This document shows, one piece after another, positions 55,599-64,000 of a DNA stretch of 64,000 bases. The translations under genes were made by a program, and so were the position numbers. Below the pieces are notes generated by a model. That model did not search any database and had not been told where the DNA came from. It saw nothing but the letters and a program-made list of their open reading frames with translations. Location of the stretch: assembly GCA_039566865.1 (NCBI GenBank), contig CM076955.1, positions 10,679,001 to 10,743,000 on the forward strand, in the 5' to 3' direction. Within the stretch, counting starts at the first letter, position 1; each line of letters opens with the position of its first letter. This DNA is from Aurelia coerulea. Lineage: Eukaryota; Cnidaria; Scyphozoa; Semaeostomeae; Ulmaridae.

Positions 55599-58500
55599 AT
55601 GACAGAAAGAACAGAAACTCCAACAAAAGTATATTCGAGGGCATCAGCTGACTCACGTTGCCGGCTATGTGGCGTACAATTCAGCAGCAGCGGTGTAAAG
55701 CCGGCATTCCGAATCTTTGGCCAGCTCAAATCATCAGCGGACAGTGATTATCTTGTTAAAATACGCGAATTTCTTGAAGAAGATATAGCGCAGGTCGCTT
55801 CACGGTCACCTGTTTCTTGCAAACCTTGCCACTCGAAAGTTTGCCGATTTGCAAAGGCAATCCGTGAAATTTCGAACTTTAGGGAACAGTTTTTCAAAAA
55901 TGAAAATAGGCCCAATAGTGGCGATGCCAATGTAGACCCTGTCAAGCTGCAAAGATTGAAACGTTGCTCCAGCTCTCCACATACATCTGGCCCTCTTCGG
56001 AAAATTACATCTTCACAAGCATTTGCAGGTATTTTCACAAAAGGCAAAGAAGAGGACTCTTTATCGCAACAATCGATCAAAACAAGTGAATTTTGCATGC
56101 CTGCTGATGCCCAGCCAAGATGTGTTTGTCCTGAAGATTTGCCTTTCCTCAGCATTGATGATGTAGAATTAGAGAGAGAAACACAAGCTGTTACAGCCGG
56201 CGATTCTGCACAGGAAACAACCCTTTATGTACGTATCTTACATTTTGATCCAAAAATGGGTATTGATACCTGATAGGCTAGAATTTGACCAACAATGATA
56301 ATAAAAAAAGGGCCACTTTAATTCTGAATTCCATGTAGGATGTTTAATAATTTAGAGGAGTCTGGAAAAGCAGCATTATCATTTGGACTAGTTTTAACAA
56401 CCATAGCCAACCAATCAATAGTAAGTCTGCTATTAAAAAAAATTACAAACTAAGTTAAAAAACACAATAACAACCCCCCTGGGACAGCAACCAACCCTTC
56501 ATCATTCAACATGTACCCAACATTTCCCTGAATTCTAATGGGTAATACTTTACAAGCACATTACATCCTCACAATCACAATTAACTCATTTATTATCATT
56601 CATTCTGTAAATTTGTAATTAAGATACAGTAAAGTGTTTGGATTTATGGACAACGTTAGGCTCTGGTACCCAGGGTAGGAAAATATCAAATCCACAACAA
56701 AACATCGTATCTCTGATTTTCTCTAATGCTGATGCAGTGTACTCTAATTTTATTTAGGTCCAGATGAATTATCCATCTGGTACAAAATCTATCAAGATTC
56801 AGTCAGATGATATGAGATCAGTCAGTGGTGCAAAGAAAATGGTAGGTACAACTAACAGCAGAGACGTAGGAACCGGGGGGGGCATTGGGGACACGTGCCC
56901 CCCCCCCAAGATTTTGCAATGAACAAAGAAGTGCCCTTTTTATTTTCAGGAAGTGCCCCTATAGCTTAATGAAGAAAGTGCCCTTAAAGTGTCGTGCCCC
57001 CTCAAGTTTGAGATGCTTCCTACGTCCCTGACTAACAGCAATACACATTCCACTAAAAATTAGAATATGCAAGAATTCTTACAATTTCCTGGACAAGAAT
57101 GAGGTTTTAATCCATAACATCGTTCGTTTTCTTTATTAGACATACTGTCATATTGCATACAAGAATAATAGGATATACAGTGTATGTGATCAATATAAAC
57201 ACCAATTTTCAACTTTAGAGTAGTTGAAATGCAAAAATTGGTTTAAAAACAACATAACTAACACAGCAAAACAAAAGCTCTATTTTGCCCCTTAGACTGT
57301 AATATGCAAACTGGTTTCGCTAAATACATGGAAAATCTTTGGTAGCTACTGAAATTTTTTACAAGTGGGGTGGGCTTATTGAAACTTTTGGCTTGATGGC
57401 CTTTACAGTAAAACCCGCACATAAGAACCAAGTGGATTAAGAACCTGCAGGCTGAAATTTTGCAATTAGACCCCAATTGTATTAGAACCCATTCAGCCTA
57501 AAATTTGACATTTTCACAACATGTAATTCACAACAGAAGTTTGTGGAAGGTTAAAAAACGTTTATGCTACCTGATGAGACGCCTTTGAAAGCTTTTATCT
57601 GGATTTGAACATTTCTGATTCTTCCAAAAATTTCTGTTGGGAACAATACAGTACCTCATAGACTCAAATTATGTGAATTGACAGTAAATAATAGGCCTGA
57701 AGCTTGAATCTGAAGAAATAAATTCCTGAAAGCCATGAATAGAACAAGGACCAATGTAAGAACCTGAACAGCCTCATTCCCCACTAAATACCCAAAACAT
57801 AAGAACACATAGTTAGGCTGACTTGCAAAATTGAATGTTCTTATACACAGGTTTTACTGTACTGTAACTGGCAGGGGTTAATTGATTTTTGTGATTTTGT
57901 GCCTATGATTCAATATCTACCATTCATCATTATCTGAGTAGTCAATGGTTTCAAAATCTTCAAAATAACCATCTAACTCCAAATCAAGTTCACTCAAGTT
58001 GATATCTTCTTCGGAATTCTGATCTGAATAGTACTCGGGGAGCTCAGGGATTTGTAACACACTAGCTTCTCCTTCACATTCTACATTACTGCTATCCTTG
58101 GCAACTGCATTGGATGCTTTTAAAATTTCTCCATCCTCAATGTCATTGAAAATATCATGCATCATAAGAAGGATTTCCCCTGCATGAGCTCTAAGGAACA
58201 CAAGTGTATTTTCTAATATATCTTCCATGGTTGATATGTAGGGTGCCTGTTTTGCAACCTCTTCTATTGTTTGCGATGACATACCAGTAATAAACTGTTT
58301 ATCAGCAAATGAAACATATTGCTGACATTGCCTCTCAACTCTAACTCTGTAATCAGAAAGGATCTCTACAAGTAAATGACCATCTCCCTCTGAAACAGTT
58401 CTGACTGCAACCTGTGCTTCCAACTCTTGCTCCTTTTCATACTCTGGCTTGATTACACCACATCCAGTACCCTGGCAATTACAACTGCGATGGCAAAAGG

Positions 58501-61207
58501 AGCAACAGTCATGCATTTTATCAGGACATTTAACAACTGACTTTGCAAAATGTTCATACAATTCTCGCCGTAAACATGTGGCATTAGACTTTGCATAACT
58601 TTTCATTTCTGGTGATACTTTTGCAATCTGATGCCCTGAAAGATAGAGTATCGCTGTTGCTGGTGATCTATCCCTTCCTGCTCTTCCAATACCTTGGATG
58701 TAATCCTCAATGTCAAGTGGGGCACCAAAATGAATTACGGACCTGAGATCATTGATGTCAACACCCATCACAAGAGATGTTGTTGCAATAACAACCCTAC
58801 AAGAACCATTCACTGTTGACAGATCTCCAACTACTCTTTCTTTGTGTTTGGTTAGGGTTTTCCTGTGGTACATTCCAATCAGCAGTGAATTCACTGATTG
58901 TTCCCCCTTTGTGGAATCATATGCGCCTTGTCCTAGTTCTTCTCGAAGAAAAGTAAAGACCTTTGATACTGCTTCAATACTTTGGCAATAGATTATTGTC
59001 TTGTTATATTTCTCTTTCTCCTGCCTCAGTCCATCTACTACCCAATTCAAAATAGAGGGTGTTAACTTTGTAACCTTCATCTTTGATAATCTAATGTTAA
59101 GGCGATTTGGACTTACTCTTAACATTGTGAAATTTCTAATTCCAAGAGATTTTACAATTTTTTTCTCTGTCATCTTGTTCGCAGTAGCAGTCAAAGCAAT
59201 AAGTGGCACTTGTGGCATCAATGATCTCAAAGAACCTAATTTTCCAAATGAATCCCTGAAAGCTTTCTTCACTTCTTTGAAGCTTCTTTTTGAAGCTGTC
59301 CAACTTCACCCCTTAATAAGAAATTGGAAGACAGTGTCAATTTTAGAAAACAGCCTGTATCTTCAACATAATTAGAAATTTTTCATTTATTTCAGGCATA
59401 TCGTCGACTTTCCCTCTATGGAGTTACTCTTAGCAGGCAAAGAGTTCTTGCAAAACTCACTGAAGCTGGTGATGGGCATGATAAGCTAATAATCCACCAA
59501 AAGGAGAACATTGAAGAACATGGAATTAAACTCAAAAGCTTATCCAGTGAGATGCATAATCAATATCAGAAGCTTGGTCTCCAAATTGAAAAGGAAGGTC
59601 CAGCACCAGGCATCACAGAGACACAAATAACAAGACCTACCAACATACAGAATGTTGTTTTTGTTGATGATGCAAACATTCCGAAAGTTAGTTGTGCTGA
59701 CCCAAAAGGAACAAAAGACAATTATACTCATGGCGACAATTTGACCAAACCTACATCAAAGGATGATTCTGAAAATGAGCTCCTGGACATAATCACAAGG
59801 GAATTTCATGCATTGAATTTACTTGCATCAAACGAAGAAGCCCTGAAGTATGACAGGTTGATTGACCAAAGAGATGAAATCAAGAAAAATATGCTGCAGA
59901 AATTATATCAGATAATAGGAGACAATCTTGACTTCTTTGTTCGTGTAAAGCACATGACAAGTCAGAACCAGAATAAGTCAATACACTGGTTTAACATGCT
60001 GGGCATAGTAAATCGTGTCACAGGCAATGAGTTAGATGCTGAGTACCCCCAAAGACAGGTGAACGAGCTTTCAAGTGCTGACTTTATACCATCCACAAGT
60101 CTACATGCAGAACTACTCTCTGACCTCATTCCATTGGTAACAAGAGTTGTGGTGGATAATATACCAGCCTTCAGCTGTTTTAGAAAGATAGCTGTGCGCC
60201 ATATTCCACACAAGTATTCAAGGCAGATGGCAGAACCCTCTACAGAGGTAAGGATAATTATAAGAAATGACCAAAATCCAAATGTTTCAGATGGACTAGA
60301 TTCAGACATTTTTTGGAAAACTTTCAATAAGTATTTTCTCATTTGCAGCTAAACAAGGTGACGATAGGGAAAAGTTAAAGGTGCAGTTTTTTACTTGAGG
60401 CACAGTGTAGTTAGAACGCTTCCTCTTGAAATCTGGATCTTGGATTGAGTGTTTTGAATTCTGGATCTTGAATTAGGGACTTGCAGTCTTGCAGACAATT
60501 GTTAAGTCATGGAACAATCTTCTAATATGAGAGAAAGCTTCATAGAAGGTAAAGGAGAAAGGTTCAATTTCAGAATTTCAATATCTTTTAAGCCCCCCAC
60601 TTTTATCATTTTCAGTTGCCTCACCAAAGATTTTCCATGTATTTAACGAAAGAAGTTTGCATATTACAGTCTGAGGGGCTTAATAGAGCTTTCGTTTAGC
60701 AGTGATAGTTAATGCTGTTTTTAAACCAACTTTACATTGCAACTGCTCCAAAGTAGGGAAAGGTTCCCTCAGGCCTTTTATTTTCAAATTTTAAAAGTTT
60801 TGAACAAATAGCAAGATTGATAGTTGGTTAATTTTGATCATCGTAATTAATTCCCCTTTCCTGTTTATCCACAGGTACCTCTTTGGTTAGTCCTAAAAAA
60901 TGAGTCCATTGGTGCAGATATGATCGAAATAATACAATTCATTCAAGACAAATATGTGCCAACTATAGAAGATGAAGTTGTTCAGAAAATATTTCTTGGT
61001 GGGGATAATTTGACAGAAGAGCGTGCTAGGAATCTGCAGGGGGCCATGGCTGAAGGGGATTCTGACATAGATTCTCTGAAAGGTGTTATTCCCAAGAATG
61101 AGGATTGGCATGCCATAAGATACATGTACAAGATATGCCACTTTTTGCAAGGAGTTTTTAATTATACTAGTAAGGATTTGCATATCAAATTCAATGAACA
61201 GTCATAA
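55599..61207 (+). CDS. T4 DUF6589-type protein with N-terminal zinc module (4 exons, 632 aa)
   Basis: Exons by eye: 55599-56228, 56758-56841, 59396-60247, 60875-61207; all GT-AG and phase 0, 1899 nt, no stops. Residues ~21-77 hold a ZAD-like zinc module (CRLCG at 21-25 and CKPC at 74-77). Exon 3 has RVKHMTSQNQNKSIHWFNML, RQVNELSSADFIPS and VRHIPHKYSRQM. Exon 4 has IFLGGDNLTEERARN and LKGVIPKNEDWHAI. The GGDxLT...EDWHA series is how I recognise DUF6589, a family of unknown function common in transposon-like settings of fungi and animals. Family members are usually longer after EDWHA, so the C-terminus seems truncated at 61207. Whether it acts as transposase is unknown. Intron 2 contains the RecQ C-terminal exon on the other strand. 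Confidence 0.7.
56859..57030. mobile_element. hAT-type MITE with 8-bp duplication
   Basis: Ends CAGAGACGTAGGAA and TTCCTACGTCCCTG are inverted copies, flanked by perfect ACTAACAG at 56851-56858 and 57031-57038. 172 bp, with G and C runs. It begins 17 bp after a DUF6589 exon. 8-bp duplications and CAG...CTG ends fit hAT. Confidence 0.9.
57406..57859. mobile_element. Pogo/Tc1-like MITE (CAGTAAAACC ends)
   Basis: Ends CAGTAAAACCCGCACATAAG and its inverted counterpart (CTTATACACAGGTTTTACTG) are bordered by TA (57404-57405, 57860-57861). 454 bp, non-coding. It lies 57 bp downstream of the RecQ stop codon. Confidence 0.85.
57917..59330 (-). pseudogene. T4 RecQ-type helicase, C-terminal exon
   Basis: Open from about 59325 down to a stop at 57917 on the minus strand. 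Helicase motifs in order: PLIALTATAN (III), NKTIIYCQSIEAVSKVF (IV), CRVVIATTSLVMGVDIND (V) and YIQGIGRAGRDRSPA (VI, arginine finger). A Cys cluster CPDKMHDCCSFCHRSCNC resembles the RecQ zinc-binding subdomain, and the tail is acidic. RecQ helicases are 3'-5' DNA unwinding enzymes. The exon pairs with the motif I-II exon at 62985-63560, which is broken, so the gene is scored dead although this exon is clean. It lies within DUF6589 intron 2. Confidence 0.8.
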
Positions 61208-62344
61208 TGAAATGCAAGTAATCTGTTGCTCTTTAGGGAACAGCTTCACCACAATATAAAAGGGGTTTGTCTGAACATTTCATAAATCTAATATATTCTT
61301 TTGAGAATATACTGTATACAACTTGAGTGTTATGTGGGGAAAAATTTGAGGTACTGAATAACAAAACAAATTGATGAAACAGCTAAAAGCTATTAGTATT
61401 GCAAATTAAAGTAAGGTTTTGTCTTAAGCCTTTAACTTTAAACATTTTGAGGAACTATCAAGAGAATTCCATGATTTTATCATGTAATTAAATCCTATTG
61501 GGGCATGAGCACTTGATATGGTAATGGTAGAAGTGTCAACATGGGGTTTTTTCGTTTTTTATGCTCACGCACACTCGGTTTGAAGCAGAGGCGTCTTATT
61601 TTTTGCGAGCTTGATACATCGAGGCAAGGCAAAGGCAAATTGTCATACTTGTAAGGGCAGTGCTAGACTCACTACACAAGTCCTTCAGTGCTTTTCGAGA
61701 AAAATCGTGAAATTCTTTTTGGAGGGTCTGGAACACGGGCTAGAAATTCTTTGATTAGTTTTGCAATCAGAAATCTGTCAATTAATCCAATTCGATCTAA
61801 CGCATTTTGTTAGAATGATTTCCCACGACTAACAAAACTTGAAAGGTGTCTCAACTTCCAACATTGCCTTTGATCACTGCTGCTAGTAGAGTTTCTTAAT
61901 TTCGTGGAAGGGCCTTCGTTTCTTATGAGAATAAGAATGCACTCTTCACAAACTGGTTTTGAAATACATTTTTTTTATTTTCGATAGATTTTGCTTGCCC
62001 CTTGCCCCTGAAATTTTAGGTGTACGTTGTTGAGGATACTAGCATTACTGTCTAAAAAATCATGACATTTGTCAAATTTGCTCATGTTGGTCAAAATTTT
62101 TTCTGGTGGCCCTTGACCTATTTGAAAACATCTTTTTCTACCAATAGAGTTTAATTGAAAATAAAACCACCATTCTGCACAGATACACACACAAATAAAA
62201 TCAGAAAAATTCAGTGAAAGCAACTTGAAAACACCTCTCAGAATTAGAATACAGTTATCTAGCTAAAGATATCCTGCAATGATACTGTGTACTGCTGCAA
62301 ATGAGGCTAAAAAATGTTCATGAAATGTTCTTTCTTTCAAACCT

Positions 62345-62520
62345 CTCAGTGATGTAGGAACCAGGAGGCACTGGGAGCACATGCCATCCTTTCCTGAGAT
62401 TTTGCAATAATCAAAAGAGTGCCTTTCCACTTTAGGAAGTGTCTCTTTAGCTTGATAAAAAACTCCTTTGATGTGCTGTGCCCCCCCCCCCCAAGTTCAA
62501 GTTTGGAAATTCGTTCCATT
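62345..62520. repeat. Degenerate relative of the hAT-type MITE
   Basis: GATGTAGGAACC... GATTTTGCAATAATCAAA ... GTGCTGTGCCCCCC follows the internal order of 56859-57030 with much divergence. The ends are not intact. Confidence 0.5.
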
Positions 62521-62885
62521 TAAAAAGCATACTCCCGGGACGGAAGATTTTTGAAAACAGGAAAACCGAACGGATTTACATAAAATGTTGACATTAAAGC
62601 CCCTGGATTTACATGCTTTTTTACGAAAACACCCTTGGGATTTTGACTAAAACAGTAGTTACACGGGGACGAAAGACTGGAATTTTCTGTCCAGGTGGTT
62701 GGATTTACAGGTACTCCAATCTAACCCTCGGATTTCACTCAGTTATTTCAAGTCACCCCTAGGATTTCTTCTTCCGACCCTGTTTTTGTCACTTTGGAAC
62801 CCCTCGGATTCGCAAAAACTGAGAATATTTCTGACCCCCTTGGAATTACATCTTCCGACCGGGGTGTACGCTTATTAAATGGAAT
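62507..62885. mobile_element. MITE-like unit with ~35-bp inverted ends
   Basis: TTCCATTTAAAAAGCATAC then TCCCGGGACGGAAGAT at the left; the reverse complement of the right end reads ATTCCATTTAATAAGCGTAC then ACCCCGGTCGGAAGAT. Non-coding with repeated GGATTTACA phrases. The target duplication is unclear. Confidence 0.6.
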
Positions 62886-62984
62886 GACCCAATGCTTCCT
62901 CAGATGCCCGTTTACATACAGTCGGCTCATGAATTTATAGATTTATAGTCACATTTTTCAGAGTTATCTTCTTAGCTTACCATT

Positions 62985-63560
62985 TTGGTATACAGTGAGC
63001 CTCGTCAGCAACTATCAAAAGAACCCGTTGGAGTGGCACCATCTTGAACCATCTTTCTCTCTTCATCTAGGCCTCAGGTGTTCCAAAGATTATCTCAAAA
63101 TTTCCCAAAAGTGTTTCCCCAGCTTCGATCAATTCATTGTGAAGACAACATGCAGGGATCCCAGCAGAATTCAAGGCTTTCACTTGAAGGTCTCTGATTG
63201 CGAGTAGAGGAGAAATGACAATAACAAGTCCTTGCCCTTGAAACTATGAGCACTTTTTGCAATGAATCACCTTCATGTTGGCCTAGCTCCCTAGCTATGG
63301 ATGGTGCAATTTGGAAAGGCAGAGACTTTCCGTGACCCGTTGGCAAAATTGCAAAAACGTCTTGTCTCCTCAAAAATATGGCTTCAACTATTTCCAGCTG
63401 CTGTGAAGTCAGTTCTTTGATTTTTTGGAAAATGAGATCTTAATGCATTTTCCACAGCTCGCTGTAACGGCTGTAACAGATCCACCATTGCAGCGTCTGA
63501 CAAGCCTGCTAGACGATTTCATCATGATTCAATCAGTATTTGGATGATCAGGTCACATGA
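62985..63560 (-). pseudogene. T4 RecQ-type helicase, N-terminal exon with lesions
   Basis: Minus-strand coding in three pieces. A start region MVDLLQPLQRAVENALRSHF (ATG ~63486) is followed by a shift, then LTSQQLEIVEAIFLRRQDVF and AILPTGHGKSLPFQ (motif I, Walker A GHGKS). Another shift leads to LVIVISPLLAIRDLQVKAL (Ia), a TAG in PEA*MKRE near 63071, and VLLIVADEAHCIPKW (motif II, DEAH) ending at a GT donor near 62980. Its intron spans DUF6589 exons 3-4 and leads to the exon at 57917-59330. At least two frameshifts and one stop make it inactive. Confidence 0.75.
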
Positions 63561-63607
63561 TTCACTTTGACCAATCAGGGCAATATTCCACTTGTGGAAT
63601 ATTGAAT

Positions 63608-63717
63608 ATCTTCAGAACGAGACTATGTTTGGATGGAACCAGAGCGTCCCTTTTCTTCTCATTTTTTCTTTTTTTATTTTTTTATTTTTAAATGTTTAGG
63701 CTCTGGTACCCAGGGTA
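63608..63717 (-). repeat. T4 right terminal inverted repeat
   Basis: Mirror of 55315-55424, followed by the duplicated GGCGGGAGG at 63718-63726. Confidence 0.85.
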
Positions 63718-63726
63718 GGCGGGAGG

Positions 63727-64000
63727 CACCTTGACAAACTTCTTGAAATAGTGGTGAGTTTTTGAAGACTCTGGAGTCAAGAGACTTTCCTGGCCAACCA
63801 ATACAAATGTTGCAAAAAAGGTACGAGTCATCAACAAGTTCTTGGAGTATGATGGATGGGACATCGTGCCTGTTGATATAGTTTTCCCCGTTTTCTTCCG
63901 GCTGAAGGATGCTTATGTGACAACCATCGATGGCACCAATCACTTGAAGAAACGAGCTGTGATCTAGAAATCTATTTATAACACCTGGACTTTCTTCTAC
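63727..64000 (-). pseudogene. Harbinger transposase, N-terminal half (partial, split by T4)
   Basis: Minus-strand reading from the window edge: VIGAIDGCHISILQP with the first catalytic Asp, ENYINRHDVPSIILQELVDD, then CNICIGWPGKSLDSRVFKNS with the second Asp, and LFQEVCQGAS at the T4 junction. These are the standard Harbinger (DDE_Tnp_4) motifs. Continues at 55305 after T4; the 5' end of the gene lies beyond the window. Confidence 0.85.

Larger units (their letters stand above)
57275..60700. repeat. Inverted pair of a ~100-bp dispersed repeat
   Basis: 57275-57400 (CCCCTTAGACTGTAATATGC, AAATACATGGAAAATCTTTG) recurs inverted at about 60590-60700. Both are in DUF6589 introns. The TTAAGCCCC part relates to 16845-16965. 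Confidence 0.6.
55315..63717. mobile_element. T4: 8.4-kb transposon with DUF6589-type and RecQ-type genes
   Basis: 110-bp inverted repeats (55315-55424 and 63608-63717) with ends TACCCTGGGTACC(T/A)GAGCC. A perfect 9-bp target duplication GGCGGGAGG borders it (55306-55314 and 63718-63726). It contains a DUF6589-type gene (+) and a RecQ-type helicase (-) with interdigitated exons, plus several MITEs. A 9-bp duplication is typical of Mutator-like elements, but no MULE transposase is seen. Class uncertain. Confidence 0.85.
44578..64000. mobile_element. PIF/Harbinger-type element, split by nested insertions, right end outside window
   Basis: A TIR-like start (CCCTTTCACACTGACC near 44584) precedes a Myb/SANT-like gene (+). 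A Harbinger DDE transposase (-) lies convergent to it; paired convergent Myb-like and transposase genes are the known Harbinger layout. The Myb-like gene is split by T3 (45431-52112), and the transposase by T4 (55315-63717). The right end is not in view, so the outer limits are inferred. Confidence 0.65.

Noticed and set aside
55599..61207. Host gene interrupted by a transposon
   Set aside because: The gene lies wholly between T4 inverted repeats with a matching target duplication outside, so it is element cargo.

Overview
This window is eukaryotic and almost entirely made of transposable elements. There are GT-AG introns, tRNA-derived SINE sequence, many (AAT)n microsatellites and no prokaryotic gene organisation. 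The protein families (free-standing P2RX7 cytoplasmic-domain protein, DIRS-like YR retroelement, REL-endonuclease LINEs, Harbinger with a Myb/SANT partner, IS3-like integrase with a HECT ligase, DUF6589 with RecQ) fit an early-branching metazoan, most likely an anthozoan cnidarian. That placement is inference. I see no convincing host gene.

Layout. 1-2.7 kb: 3' part of a DIRS-like element (RT-RNase H plus truncated tyrosine recombinase). 2.8-3.7 kb: TA-flanked foldback element. 3.9-6.0 kb: broken LINE 3' ends around a tRNA-SINE. About 6.03-18.2 kb: element T1, with ~1.2 kb terminal inverted repeats (TIRs) and two apparently intact convergent genes: an 853-aa DDE-transposase-like protein and a 287-aa protein joining a Cys-rich CXC-like module to a P2RX7 cytoplasmic ('ballast') domain. 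18.2-27 kb: LINE fragments, a microsatellite-bridged tandem array, one near full-length but disabled Dong/R4-like LINE between (AAT)n tracts, and more truncated copies. 27.396-39.655 kb: element T2 (~0.63 kb TIRs), with an intact two-exon IS3-like DDE integrase and a decayed HECT ubiquitin-ligase gene. T2 and a TA-flanked MITE both sit inside one LINE copy that resumes at 39.66 kb. 40.1-43.5 kb: two further LINEs meeting at (AAT)n tracts, one on each strand.

44.58 kb to the end: a Harbinger-type element with convergent genes, a Myb/SANT-like gene (+) and a DDE transposase (-). Both are split by later insertions: a 6.7 kb TTAA-flanked non-coding element (T3) in the Myb-like gene, and an 8.4 kb element with 110-bp TIRs and a perfect 9-bp duplication (T4) in the transposase. 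T4 carries a DUF6589-type gene (+) and a RecQ-type helicase (-) whose exons interdigitate.

How the parts work together: three large elements each pair a presumed mobilisation protein with an unusual accessory gene: T1, DDE + P2RX7/CXC; T2, integrase + HECT; T4, DUF6589 + RecQ. Nesting gives relative ages: LINEs and Harbinger are older, T1-T4 younger, and small TA-, TTAA- and 8-bp-TSD elements are scattered through all of them. All splice models were read by eye from GT/AG signals and frame continuity. Family names come from remembered motifs, with no database search.
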